From NCBI GenBank assembly GCA_022573655.1, contig JACZTO010000002.1, forward strand, positions 62,001 to 126,000: a stretch of 64,000 bases of DNA, written 5' to 3'. Positions within the stretch are counted from its first letter, which is position 1; each line of letters starts with the position of its first letter. This stretch comes from Pseudomonadota bacterium (GTDB taxonomy: Bacteria > Pseudomonadota > Gammaproteobacteria > Steroidobacterales > Woeseiaceae). The position numbers and the translations under genes were made by a program. Positions 43,919 to 52,096 of this stretch are shown piece after piece. The notes beneath the pieces were generated by a model that worked only from the letters and a program-made list of their open reading frames with translations, was not told where the DNA came from and did not search any database.

Positions 43919-44524
43919 GTGGCTGCAAAGAAGAAAAAACAACCCAAACCACGTAAACCGAGCCGCCAACAGGCCGAGGACGCGGTTCGCACTTTATTGT
44001 TGTGGGCAGGTGAAGATACGCGTCGTGAGGGTCTGGTTGATACGCCAAAGAGAGTCGCGCTCGCCTACGAAGACTGGTTCAGCGGCTACAAGGTAAATCC
44101 CGTCGAATATCTTCAACGGACCTTTGAAGAGGTCGATGGTTACGACGAGATGATCGTCCTCCGAGATATCGAATTCGAATCACATTGCGAACACCATATG
44201 GCACCCATTATTGGCAGAGCGCACGTCGGCTATTTACCGAACCACAAGGTCGTTGGCATCAGCAAGCTCGCTCGAGTCGTTGAGGCATTTGCCCGTCGCT
44301 TTCAGGTCCAGGAGAAAATGACCGCGCAGATCGCGAACTGTGTTCAGGATGTACTGCAACCCAAAGGCGTCGGTATAGTGATTGAAGCAACACATCAATG
44401 TATGACGACACGTGGCATTCACAAATCCGCCGTGACCATGGTCACCAGCCAGATGCTCGGAACTTTTCGCAAGGACGCGCGAACTCGCGACGAATTCCTG
44501 CGCATGATCGAAGCAAGACGCTAA
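43919..44524 (+). CDS. folE: GTP cyclohydrolase I
   Basis: 201 aa from a GTG at 43919 with GAGGGAGG upstream; a basic N-terminal stretch precedes the core. Zinc ligands are Cys and His in [19 protein letters not shown] and Cys in [12 protein letters not shown]. It makes dihydroneopterin triphosphate from GTP, the first folate step. The other folate genes folB and folK lie at the far left and are not linked. Confidence 0.96.
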   Translation: MAAKKKKQPKPRKPSRQQAEDAVRTLLLWAGEDTRREGLVDTPKRVALAYEDWFSGYKVNPVEYLQRTFEEVDGYDEMIVLRDIEFESHCEHHMAPIIGRAHVGYLPNHKVVGISKLARVVEAFARRFQVQEKMTAQIANCVQDVLQPKGVGIVIEATHQCMTTRGIHKSAVTMVTSQMLGTFRKDARTRDEFLRMIEARR

Positions 44525-44535
44525 GCAGTCGCAAC

Positions 44536-45618
44536 ATGAAAAAGACTTTCGCTGTCGCGACAATAATTTTCTCGGCCGCCGCGGCGTATTTTCTGCTCTG
44601 GCCCGTACCGGTAGACCCTGTCGCATGGCAGGCACCCACCGACCGCGGCTATATTGATCCGTATGCGATAAACGACCGCCTCAAGATCGCAACCGCTATC
44701 AACCTCGGCAATTACGAGGGCCCTGAAGACGCGACTATTGGTATTGACGGGCGCATCTACGCAACGACCGGCAACGGAAAAATAATCCGCATTCAGAATC
44801 GCGGTATACGCGTGTTTGCCAATCCGGGCGGCAGACCGTTGGGGATAGAAACGGACCACGACGGCTCTCTGGTTATAGCGAATGCAACGATCGGCATACA
44901 ACGCGTCTCACTCGACGGGGACGTGACAACGCTGCTCGATACGGTAGACGGCCAACCGCTGGTATTCGCGAATAATCTCGGTATCGGTCCGGACCGCACG
45001 ATTTATTTTAGTGAGTCCACCAGCAAGTTCGGCGCCGAGGAATTCGATGGGCCGCTAAGTGCTACTTTGCTCGACATCATGGAACATGGTGGGCACGGAC
45101 GTGTTTTTTCTCTAGACCCGTCATCTGGAGACGTGCAGACATTAATGCGTAATCTCAATTACGCCAACGGGGTCGCGGTCAGTAAGGATGGCAGTTTTCT
45201 GGTCGTTGCAGAGATGGGGCACTACCGGATACTCAAGCACTGGCTGACAGGCGAAAAAAAGGGAGTGACCGAAGTGCTGATCGACAACCTTCCTGGATTT
45301 CCGGACAACATCAAGAATGGCATCAATGGGCGATTCTGGGTTGGCTTCGCGGCGCCGCGGAATCAGCTGCTGGACAGCCTGGCCGAAAAACCGTTCCTGC
45401 GCAGGCTCGTACAACGCCTCCCGGTCGGCCTCCGACCCAACGCTGAACCTTTTTCCCATGTCATCGCATTCAATGGCGATGGCGACGTGCTGATGAATTT
45501 ACACGACCCGGACGTACGATTTGCGACGTTGACGGGAGTTCTCGAGACGCGCGACGCCTTATACCTGACCATGCTGTTCGGCAATCAACTCGCAAGAATC
45601 GACAAGCGCGACCTTTGA
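44536..45618 (+). CDS. Strictosidine synthase-like/SMP-30-type beta-propeller
   Basis: 360 aa from the ATG at 44536, 12 nt after folE. N-terminal hydrophobic anchor (TFAVATIIFSAAAAYFLLW). Propeller motifs: DATIGIDGRIYATTGNGKI, IYFSESTSKFGAEEFDG, YANGVAVSKDGSFLVVAEMG and LPGFPDNIKNGINGRFWVGF, which match the strictosidine synthase-like/SMP-30 superfamily. Probably a periplasmic membrane-anchored hydrolase or lactonase. Its substrate is not evident. Confidence 0.85.
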   Translation: MKKTFAVATIIFSAAAAYFLLWPVPVDPVAWQAPTDRGYIDPYAINDRLKIATAINLGNYEGPEDATIGIDGRIYATTGNGKIIRIQNRGIRVFANPGGRPLGIETDHDGSLVIANATIGIQRVSLDGDVTTLLDTVDGQPLVFANNLGIGPDRTIYFSESTSKFGAEEFDGPLSATLLDIMEHGGHGRVFSLDPSSGDVQTLMRNLNYANGVAVSKDGSFLVVAEMGHYRILKHWLTGEKKGVTEVLIDNLPGFPDNIKNGINGRFWVGFAAPRNQLLDSLAEKPFLRRLVQRLPVGLRPNAEPFSHVIAFNGDGDVLMNLHDPDVRFATLTGVLETRDALYLTMLFGNQLARIDKRDL

Positions 45619-45634
45619 GGAGATGACCCGGCGC

Positions 45635-45763
45635 ATGGATGGGTTTTTCTCAGAACTCAAACGACGTAACGTATTCCGGGTTGCCGGCATGTATGCCGTA
45701 GTCGGCTGGATACTTGCACAGATCGCGACAACGCTCGAAGAGTCGCTCGACCTCCCTGCCTGG
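45635..45763 (+). pseudogene. Truncated N-terminus of a TolB-like/TPR family protein
   Basis: About 43 codons encode DGFFSELKRRNVFRVAGMYA followed by the membrane helix VVGWILAQIATTLEESLDLP. This is the conserved N-terminus of the family represented in full at 55592-57790 (SELKRRNVFRVAAAYLVVGW). After AW the match ends and the frame closes soon after at 45826. All the TolB and TPR domains are missing, so this is a remnant left by deletion. Confidence 0.75.
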
Positions 45764-46036
45764 TTAGTAAGAGATCGCAATCTTCCCCCGCGCTGCGCAA
45801 CTCTTCATCGGGATGTACACCGCTGAGGCTTCGAGAATTGCCAGGTGCTCGCGAAACCTTGCCTCGTCAGACTGACAACGCTGCGCCAGCTTTTCGGCCA
45901 TGTCGATGTCGGCCAGGCTGACTGCCCTGTAGTCGATCGGTAATGCCGATTCCGGTGCCGGCGCCTCGCCACAGGACGCCAGTGTTGCTGCCAACGCCAA
46001 ACCTGCAGATATCTCGCAGTAATTGCGGAAACTCAT
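45764..46036 (-). CDS. Small lipoprotein of unknown function (possibly truncated)
   Basis: 90 aa: signal peptide with lipobox LASC, then a short acidic and helical part (SLADIDMAEKLAQRCQSDEA). I do not recognise the family. Its stop directly abuts the broken end of the TolB-like remnant on the other strand, so the C-terminus may itself have been cut by the same deletion. It follows the M49-like gene on the same strand by 76 nt. Confidence 0.55.
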   Translation of the reverse strand: MSFRNYCEISAGLALAATLASCGEAPAPESALPIDYRAVSLADIDMAEKLAQRCQSDEARFREHLAILEASAVYIPMKSCAARGKIAISY

Positions 46037-46112
46037 CGTTATTCCTTGTTCTTGATTTTTCGGTTCTAGATTCTCAGTGCGGCAGCATCGCTACTCTCAT
46101 TCTATTCGAGCC

Positions 46113-47774
46113 CTATTCGAGCCCTAGTTCTGCGATGCCTTGTTGAAAAGTGATGTCCACCGGAATACTGGCGTTCGTCAGTCGATCGAGATCCGCTTGC
46201 AGTTGCTCGGAGATAACGCCCTTCGTCTCGAGCAGTTCCCTCGCGCCGTCGTAATCACCGTCGCCCTGCAGCGTTAGCAGCAGTCGTGATAAATCGGTCA
46301 TTGCCGAAGCCATGCGCTCGAAATCGACGCGATACTTTCCCGTCTCTGCGTCGCGCTCGAAGGCGCCGCTGTCCAGGAAGAAATTGAAGCGCACCATGTT
46401 TGCCTTGCCGTGTGCGCTGGCCGCGCCAAAGCGAATGGAGCGGAATACGCTGGTCATGAACGTCACGTAGTAGTCGTGCAGATCGACATCGCCCAATTCG
46501 CCCGCTTTGTGCAGCTCCGTAATCATGTACAGGCCCAGAATATCGGCCTTGCCCTCTTCCATGCTTGACGCGGTTTCCAGCAATACCTCACGCACGGTGC
46601 CACGACCGTCTATGGTGTTCTTGATACCCAGGCCGTGCGCGACTTCATGGAACATTGTGTTCGCAAAAAACGCGTCGAAGGTAATGTGGCCGCGCTGCGA
46701 TTCATCTATGAGTTCGTCGGCGATCGGCTCAAGAATCTTGTCGAACTTGGCGCGCATTGCATTCTTGAGCTGTAACCTGCGCGTGCCGCGCGTGAGCTGC
46801 ACTTCCTCGTCGTTGGGCAGGTTGATGGCAATCGTCTTGGAGCCCGCGTTGCTGTGGCCCGCGTAGTAGACAACGTCATAAGCGTTCAGATCCGAGTCGG
46901 TACCGGGTGTCTCCCATTTATATTCGTCGGAAACGGGTAAGCCCTTTTGCAATTGTGGCAAAAAATCGGCAAATCGACTCAGCCGGTCACTCCACTCGTG
47001 ATCCTTGATGAGAACGTAAGCCTCGTAGGCCGCCCGGTAGCCGAATAAACGATCTTCATAGGTTTCAATCGGACCAATCACAATGTCTATGTCGTTGTCA
47101 CGCACGTCCATCCAGTACATGTCACTGACCTGAAACTCATCGCTGATCAACGCGGCAGCGCGCAGTTTCAGGTAATTCGCGAAATCGGTACTTTCAGCAT
47201 GCTTTGCTGCGCTGCGCAGCAGCAAAGCCGCTTTTTTGAGCTCCTCGGCATAGGCAACGTGGTAGGGAATCAGCCGCAGGCTGCCGTCGGCGTTGCGCCG
47301 GATCAGGGAATACAGTCCAACCTTGCCCGGCAAGTAGGCCTGCTCAAACTCTTCTTTGCTCATGTCCGCCGGGTAAATATTCGCACCGAGCGGTTTGGCG
47401 CCTACGCCCTCGATAAAAGGCTTGTCGTCGTCGAGCCTGTCCCAGGGACCGTAATTCAGCTCAGCAAAGCGCCTGGTATCAACGTCGGCAATGGAGTCCA
47501 GCCATGCTTCATGATCTTCGCCGTAGGCTTGCTTCCAATACAGGTCATCCATGATCTGAGACGCGTCAATCAAGATCTTGATCATTTCGCGCTGCTTGTC
47601 GCTGAGCTCTCCAAGGTCCGCGGTCAACTGGAAGTCGGCGTAAATCTCGGGCCGCGGTGCAACGGTTGTCAATGGCGCAACAATTGCGACCGGGGGCGCT
47701 TCGCCGCCACAGGATGCAAGTATGGCGGATACGAAAAGAGCGCCCATTGGGCGCCAGAATGTCCTGAAAATCAC
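46113..47774 (-). CDS. M49-like (dipeptidyl peptidase III family) metallopeptidase lipoprotein
   Basis: 553 aa from a GTG at 47772-47774 with AAGG 7 nt upstream; this gives a basic n-region and lipobox ILASC, which the ATG nine codons later would lack. Metal site HEVAHGLG and the downstream EEGKADILGLYMI supply the two His and the Glu. A bacterial version of dipeptidyl peptidase III, probably in the periplasm and anchored to the membrane. The annotated start is uncertain. Confidence 0.85.
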   Translation of the reverse strand: MIFRTFWRPMGALFVSAILASCGGEAPPVAIVAPLTTVAPRPEIYADFQLTADLGELSDKQREMIKILIDASQIMDDLYWKQAYGEDHEAWLDSIADVDTRRFAELNYGPWDRLDDDKPFIEGVGAKPLGANIYPADMSKEEFEQAYLPGKVGLYSLIRRNADGSLRLIPYHVAYAEELKKAALLLRSAAKHAESTDFANYLKLRAAALISDEFQVSDMYWMDVRDNDIDIVIGPIETYEDRLFGYRAAYEAYVLIKDHEWSDRLSRFADFLPQLQKGLPVSDEYKWETPGTDSDLNAYDVVYYAGHSNAGSKTIAINLPNDEEVQLTRGTRRLQLKNAMRAKFDKILEPIADELIDESQRGHITFDAFFANTMFHEVAHGLGIKNTIDGRGTVREVLLETASSMEEGKADILGLYMITELHKAGELGDVDLHDYYVTFMTSVFRSIRFGAASAHGKANMVRFNFFLDSGAFERDAETGKYRVDFERMASAMTDLSRLLLTLQGDGDYDGARELLETKGVISEQLQADLDRLTNASIPVDITFQQGIAELGLE

Positions 47775-48043
47775 GGCTTTACCTTGAGGCAATTTCAATC
47801 GACTATTATTGCACAGTGGGCCGTGCCTGGATCGGTGGCCATCAACTGCAGCCGGCCCGGTTGATCATTCGCATTTATTCCAGCAGCGCCCTGCATTGCC
47901 TGCCTAACAGCCGCAGCCGTGGTGCCGGCAGTTCGACGACGCCAATCGGCAGTTCATTGCTGGATGCTGTCATGCATTGTCCCCAAGGATTGTCATCTGT
48001 GGAATAATCCTGCCCGGAAGGAACGCATACGGGAAGAATTTAG

Positions 48044-49057
48044 GTGCAAAAACTAGTTTACGGAGTCGGTGCCCTGGTTGCGCTGCTTATTATGATTGGC
48101 TTCGCCCTGCCGAGCAGCAATCGGGTGGAAGTCAGCATTGAAATCGACGCCTATCCGGCGACGGTATTTGCGCTCGTCAATGACTTCCGGCGCTTTTCGC
48201 TTTGGTCGCCATGGTCGGATACCGATCCGAACGCCCGCATCATCTATTCCGGCGCCAATCGCGGCGTGGGAGCGAGCATGACCTGGGACGGTGCCATTAT
48301 CGGTAGCGGCACGCAGATCATTGTTGAAAGCCGACCTTATGAGCACGTGCAAATTGTCATGAGTCGCGGTGAGCCTGCCGAGTCGCAATCCTGGTTCAAC
48401 CTGGTTCCTGGCACAGGCACCACGATTGTGACGTGGGGATTCGAGACTGATTATGGTTTGAATATTGTCGCTCGCTACTTCTCGCCGATGCTCGGCAGCA
48501 TCGTTGCGCGCGACTACCACAACGGCCTGGCGCAGCTAAAACGGCTGGCGGAGAGCCTGCCCGCGGCCGATTTCAGCGATTTGGAGATCGAGCATATCTT
48601 TGTCGAGGCCACAGATATTGCCTTTCTGACGGCCAAATCGAGGCCGGAGCCCGCTGCAATTTCCGCGGCCATGGCCAAAGCATATTTCCAGATTCTGAAC
48701 TTCATCGACAAACATGATCTCGAAGAAGCGGGCGCACCGTTATCCATCACTCGCGACTTCAACGGCTCGCAACTCGTGTTCGATGCGGCGATTCCGGTGC
48801 GCGGGGCCAATGTGGACACGCCGCGCGACGGCGTCGGAGTAAGGCTGGGTTCTACCTACGCGGGATCTGTGCTCCGGGTCAGGCACGTAGGATCCTACCG
48901 GCGACTGACCGCAACGCATCAGAAAATATCAGCCTACCTGATGGCGCTGGGAATCGAGCGCAATGGCGCCGTGTGGGAATCTTACGTGAGCGACCCGCGT
49001 CAGGTGGCGGAGGATGACCTGCTGACCTACGTTTACTACCCGATTAAACCGATTTGA
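48044..49057 (+). CDS. SRPBCC domain protein with GyrI-like effector-binding domain
   Basis: 337 aa from a GTG with GGGAAG upstream. An N-terminal membrane helix (VYGVGALVALLIMIGFALP) is followed by a SRPBCC domain (EIDAYPATVFALVNDFRRFS, then GLNIVARYFSP) and a C-terminal GyrI-like domain (FDAAIPVRGANVDTP, HVGSYRRLTATHQKISAYLM, WESYVSDP). Such double-domain proteins are common in proteobacteria. Ligand unknown. The preceding 245 bp show no gene. Confidence 0.82.
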   Translation: MQKLVYGVGALVALLIMIGFALPSSNRVEVSIEIDAYPATVFALVNDFRRFSLWSPWSDTDPNARIIYSGANRGVGASMTWDGAIIGSGTQIIVESRPYEHVQIVMSRGEPAESQSWFNLVPGTGTTIVTWGFETDYGLNIVARYFSPMLGSIVARDYHNGLAQLKRLAESLPAADFSDLEIEHIFVEATDIAFLTAKSRPEPAAISAAMAKAYFQILNFIDKHDLEEAGAPLSITRDFNGSQLVFDAAIPVRGANVDTPRDGVGVRLGSTYAGSVLRVRHVGSYRRLTATHQKISAYLMALGIERNGAVWESYVSDPRQVAEDDLLTYVYYPIKPI

Positions 49058-49415
49058 CGAGAAATGGCGGTACCCTGGATTCCTGACCATCCATCAGCGG
49101 CAGGCTTACCTGGGTGTCGTCCCGCAGCCGGGACAGTTCGCCGTAAAGGGTCACCATGGCCGCTGCGCAGTCGCTGGCTTCGACAAGCGACATTTTTCTG
49201 ACCGTTGCACAAGTAGAGCCTTCGCCGTTCGCCGGTATTACATAGCGCATTTTCAGCCTGAGATCAGAGAAAGACTGCTGTGCCGCAGGCGGTATTTCAT
49301 CTTCACTAATATTGGCGAGGTTGTCCTCGAAGGCCTTGATTAGCCTTTGTTTTATATGACCATGCCCAGCCAGCACTGTGAGTGCGGCGTGAAAGCGATC
49401 GACGTGGTTCGTCAT
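49044..49415 (-). CDS. Conserved hypothetical protein
   Basis: 123 aa from the ATG at 49413-49415 (an ATG two codons earlier is also possible). Mostly helical: NHVDRFHAALTVLAGHGHIK, and LIKAFEDNL. No signal or membrane segment and no catalytic motif that I recognise. Its 3' end overlaps the convergent SRPBCC gene by 14 nt. The 200 bp upstream of it hold no evident gene. Confidence 0.6.
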   Translation of the reverse strand: MTNHVDRFHAALTVLAGHGHIKQRLIKAFEDNLANISEDEIPPAAQQSFSDLRLKMRYVIPANGEGSTCATVRKMSLVEASDCAAAMVTLYGELSRLRDDTQVSLPLMDGQESRVPPFLVKSV

Positions 49416-49617
49416 TGTCACTCCAGCGTTTCGTTATTATCTTGCCGCCATAGTTTCGCGGCTATTGTTACGCTTTTCTTGTTGGAGTTGGGTCCTTCCT
49501 GTGGTCCGGCCCCCTGCAGAGCCGCAGTTCCCTCTACTACTCCGTACCTTTCAGAATCTTGCGTCGTAAATTTATAACAGAGATTGCAGAGCTCGCGCAA
49601 GTCCAATTATTCGCCGG

Positions 49618-50667
49618 CTACCGGTTGCCGACCTGATCGCGCAATGCTTTTTCACTTTCGACCAGGTGATAGAGGGCCTTGGTATAGCGGTCGGCTTCGC
49701 TACCCGACATGTGCGACCACTCGGGCAGCCGGTAGCCCTGCATTTCCTCGTGATCCTGCCAGTGGATGCCGAGAGCCCCGGTTCGCTCGATGATGACATC
49801 CCACGTTTCAGCGCGCGGGTTATACATGGGCTCGCTGATCGCATAATGCCCTTCTGATGGGCTGCGTACGAAAACCACCTCAATGCCCCGTTGCTGCAGA
49901 GCATTGGCCGCTGCAACCAGGCGTTCAATCTGTTTGTTGCGATTCTCGAGACCTCCCGTCAGCTCTTCTTCGCTACGCTCTTCAATGGGGACGAAGCCCT
50001 CTGCCCATATGGCCTTCGCGATCTGGGCATAGGCCTCATCAGTTGCGACTTTTTCGTACATGCGCGCGTTACGATCTCGTGAATAGATCGCCAGGCGGCG
50101 AACGTCCCGCTCCACGAACACACCATCCCGTTCTGGCCACGGCTGCCGCTTGATGACGGTAAACAGGCTGTAGTCACTCTGATAGAAGGCCAGCCAGGGC
50201 TCCACGAGCATCGAAATCTGTTGCCCCAGCCATTGCGTCGGCGTCTCTTCTCGGAAGCGCTCAAACGCCTCTCCACGGTACTCGTAGCCGCTGAACGCCA
50301 GGCCAGGCGATATACCGACGATCAGGGTGCCGGTGAAGTCCAGATCGTCGACCAGATCCTCCATACGCGTAGTAGGACTCGTACCTTCAAGCGCCAGCTG
50401 AATCGGCCGCTCGCCGGACTCCTTCTCCCAAACATCAAGTTGCATGTCGAAGAAAATACGCGATGAGCCCGCAATGACGGTCTTGTCGCCTTCACCGTCA
50501 TTGATACGCCGTCGCTCAATTGCCCACAGGCCTTCACTGTTTCGATATCCGGGTACGGAACCATCGCTGCGCCAATAAGCTTCCCAGCCACTCATCAAGA
50601 TTATGGCGGCAATCAAGCCAATCAATGCTGCGGGGCGCAGACTAGAACTGGAAGTAGATGAAGGCAT
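49618..50667 (-). CDS. MBOAT-associated SGNH-like membrane protein
   Basis: 349 aa. One N-terminal membrane helix (LRPAALIGLIAAIILMSGW). The extracytoplasmic part has AGSSRIFFDMQLDVW, resembling the SGNH nucleophile block GxSR, and near the C-terminus WSHMSGSEADRYTKAL, resembling the Asp/His block. It overlaps the MBOAT gene start by 26 nt. Such pairs (as AlgI/AlgJ or AlgX-like) move acyl groups from the membrane enzyme to an extracellular polymer. Role inferred from the pairing. Confidence 0.75.
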   Translation of the reverse strand: MPSSTSSSSLRPAALIGLIAAIILMSGWEAYWRSDGSVPGYRNSEGLWAIERRRINDGEGDKTVIAGSSRIFFDMQLDVWEKESGERPIQLALEGTSPTTRMEDLVDDLDFTGTLIVGISPGLAFSGYEYRGEAFERFREETPTQWLGQQISMLVEPWLAFYQSDYSLFTVIKRQPWPERDGVFVERDVRRLAIYSRDRNARMYEKVATDEAYAQIAKAIWAEGFVPIEERSEEELTGGLENRNKQIERLVAAANALQQRGIEVVFVRSPSEGHYAISEPMYNPRAETWDVIIERTGALGIHWQDHEEMQGYRLPEWSHMSGSEADRYTKALYHLVESEKALRDQVGNR

Positions 50668-52063
50668 CGCTCCCTCCCTGCGTGATAATGATTAGCGTAA
50701 TCAGGATTCCCCAGACGATGCCTGTGAGCCAAATGGGCATTCGATTAACCACCTCTTCGAGCTTACGCTCCCGCATGCGCCAATGGATCACAAGCATGAT
50801 GCCGATCGTGACGACTGTCTCGATCACGTGCACCGTCGGCAAGACTTTCTCGCCGTCGGTTACCCACGTCAACATGGTGACAATCATGCGCCACGCCTGC
50901 GGGAAGTCTGCCGCGCGAAAAAATACCCAGGTGATGTTGACAAGAAAGTAAGTCACAACAGCCAACAAAACCTGCATCGGGAGCTTGCGCCAGATAGCAC
51001 GGTCGCCTAGTCGGGCTGTTAGCCATCGCTCGGCCGCGAGATACAGTCCGTGCAACCCACCCCAGACAACGAACGTCCAACTGGCACCATGCCACAGTCC
51101 GCCAAGCAACATCGTCGTCATCAGGTTTGCGTAGGTGCGTAGATTGCCCTTGCGATTACCGCCCAACGGCACGTACAGGTAGTCGCGCAGCCACGACGAC
51201 AGCGAAATGTGCCAGCGCTTCCAGAAGTCTGAAAACCCAATTGCGGCATAGGGAAAACGAAAGTTATCCGGCAACCCGAAACCCAGCGTTAGCGCCACTC
51301 CGATTGCCGTGGTCGAGTAGCCGGCAAAATCAGAGAATATCTGGCCTGAAAACGCCAGCGTTCCCATCCAGGCGTCCAGCGGATGCAACATGTTCTGTGC
51401 GCCGAACACGGCATCTGCAACCGGCGCAAGCAATCCATCCGCAACCACGATCTTCTGAAACAGACCAATCGTAATCAGGCCCAGACCCCAGTAAAGCTGC
51501 TTGGGGGTTGCAACGCGCGGCGTCGCGAATTGCGGCAACAGGTGTGTTGGACGCACGATCGGTCCGGCGACGAGTTGCGGGAAAAATGTGACGAACAAGG
51601 CGAAATCGAGGAACGACTTCGATGGCTCGGCCCGGCGCAGGTAGACGTCGAGCGAGTAAGCCATGGTCTGAAAGGTATAAAACGAAATACCGACCGGCAA
51701 AACGATATGCCAGTCCGGTGGCTGATAATCGATGCCGGCCATCGCGACGAGTGAAACGAAATTCTCCAGCAGGAAGCCGCCGTATTTGAAATAACCGAGC
51801 AAGCCGAGATTGACGATGATGCTGATCGTTAACAACATCCTGCGGCGATTCTGTGCCTGCTCGACGAAGATTTTTTTCGCGACGTGCCAGTCGATGACCG
51901 TCGAGATCCACAGAAGAATCACGAACGGCGGGTTCCAGGCCGCGTAGAACAGATAGCTCGCAATCAGAAGGTTGGTTTTTTTGGTCTTCCAGGCCAGCGG
52001 TGCATTGTGCAATGCCAGGACCAGCACGAAAAACACGACAAACGTCAGTGAATTAAAAAGCAC
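50642..52063 (-). CDS. MBOAT family O-acyltransferase (AlgI-like)
   Basis: 473 aa with about ten membrane helices. The start MLFNSLTFVVFFVLVLALHN, FYTFQTMAYSLDVYLRR and the catalytic histidine region TMLLGGLWHGASWTFVVWGG are classic AlgI/DltB features. It accepts acyl groups inside the membrane and passes them outwards for O-acetylation of a polysaccharide or other surface polymer. No polysaccharide synthesis genes are next to it, so the target is unknown. Confidence 0.93.
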   Translation of the reverse strand: MLFNSLTFVVFFVLVLALHNAPLAWKTKKTNLLIASYLFYAAWNPPFVILLWISTVIDWHVAKKIFVEQAQNRRRMLLTISIIVNLGLLGYFKYGGFLLENFVSLVAMAGIDYQPPDWHIVLPVGISFYTFQTMAYSLDVYLRRAEPSKSFLDFALFVTFFPQLVAGPIVRPTHLLPQFATPRVATPKQLYWGLGLITIGLFQKIVVADGLLAPVADAVFGAQNMLHPLDAWMGTLAFSGQIFSDFAGYSTTAIGVALTLGFGLPDNFRFPYAAIGFSDFWKRWHISLSSWLRDYLYVPLGGNRKGNLRTYANLMTTMLLGGLWHGASWTFVVWGGLHGLYLAAERWLTARLGDRAIWRKLPMQVLLAVVTYFLVNITWVFFRAADFPQAWRMIVTMLTWVTDGEKVLPTVHVIETVVTIGIMLVIHWRMRERKLEEVVNRMPIWLTGIVWGILITLIIITQGGSDAFIYFQF

Positions 52064-52096
52064 AGATTGTTATCCCCAATACCGCGGTTTTGGTTC

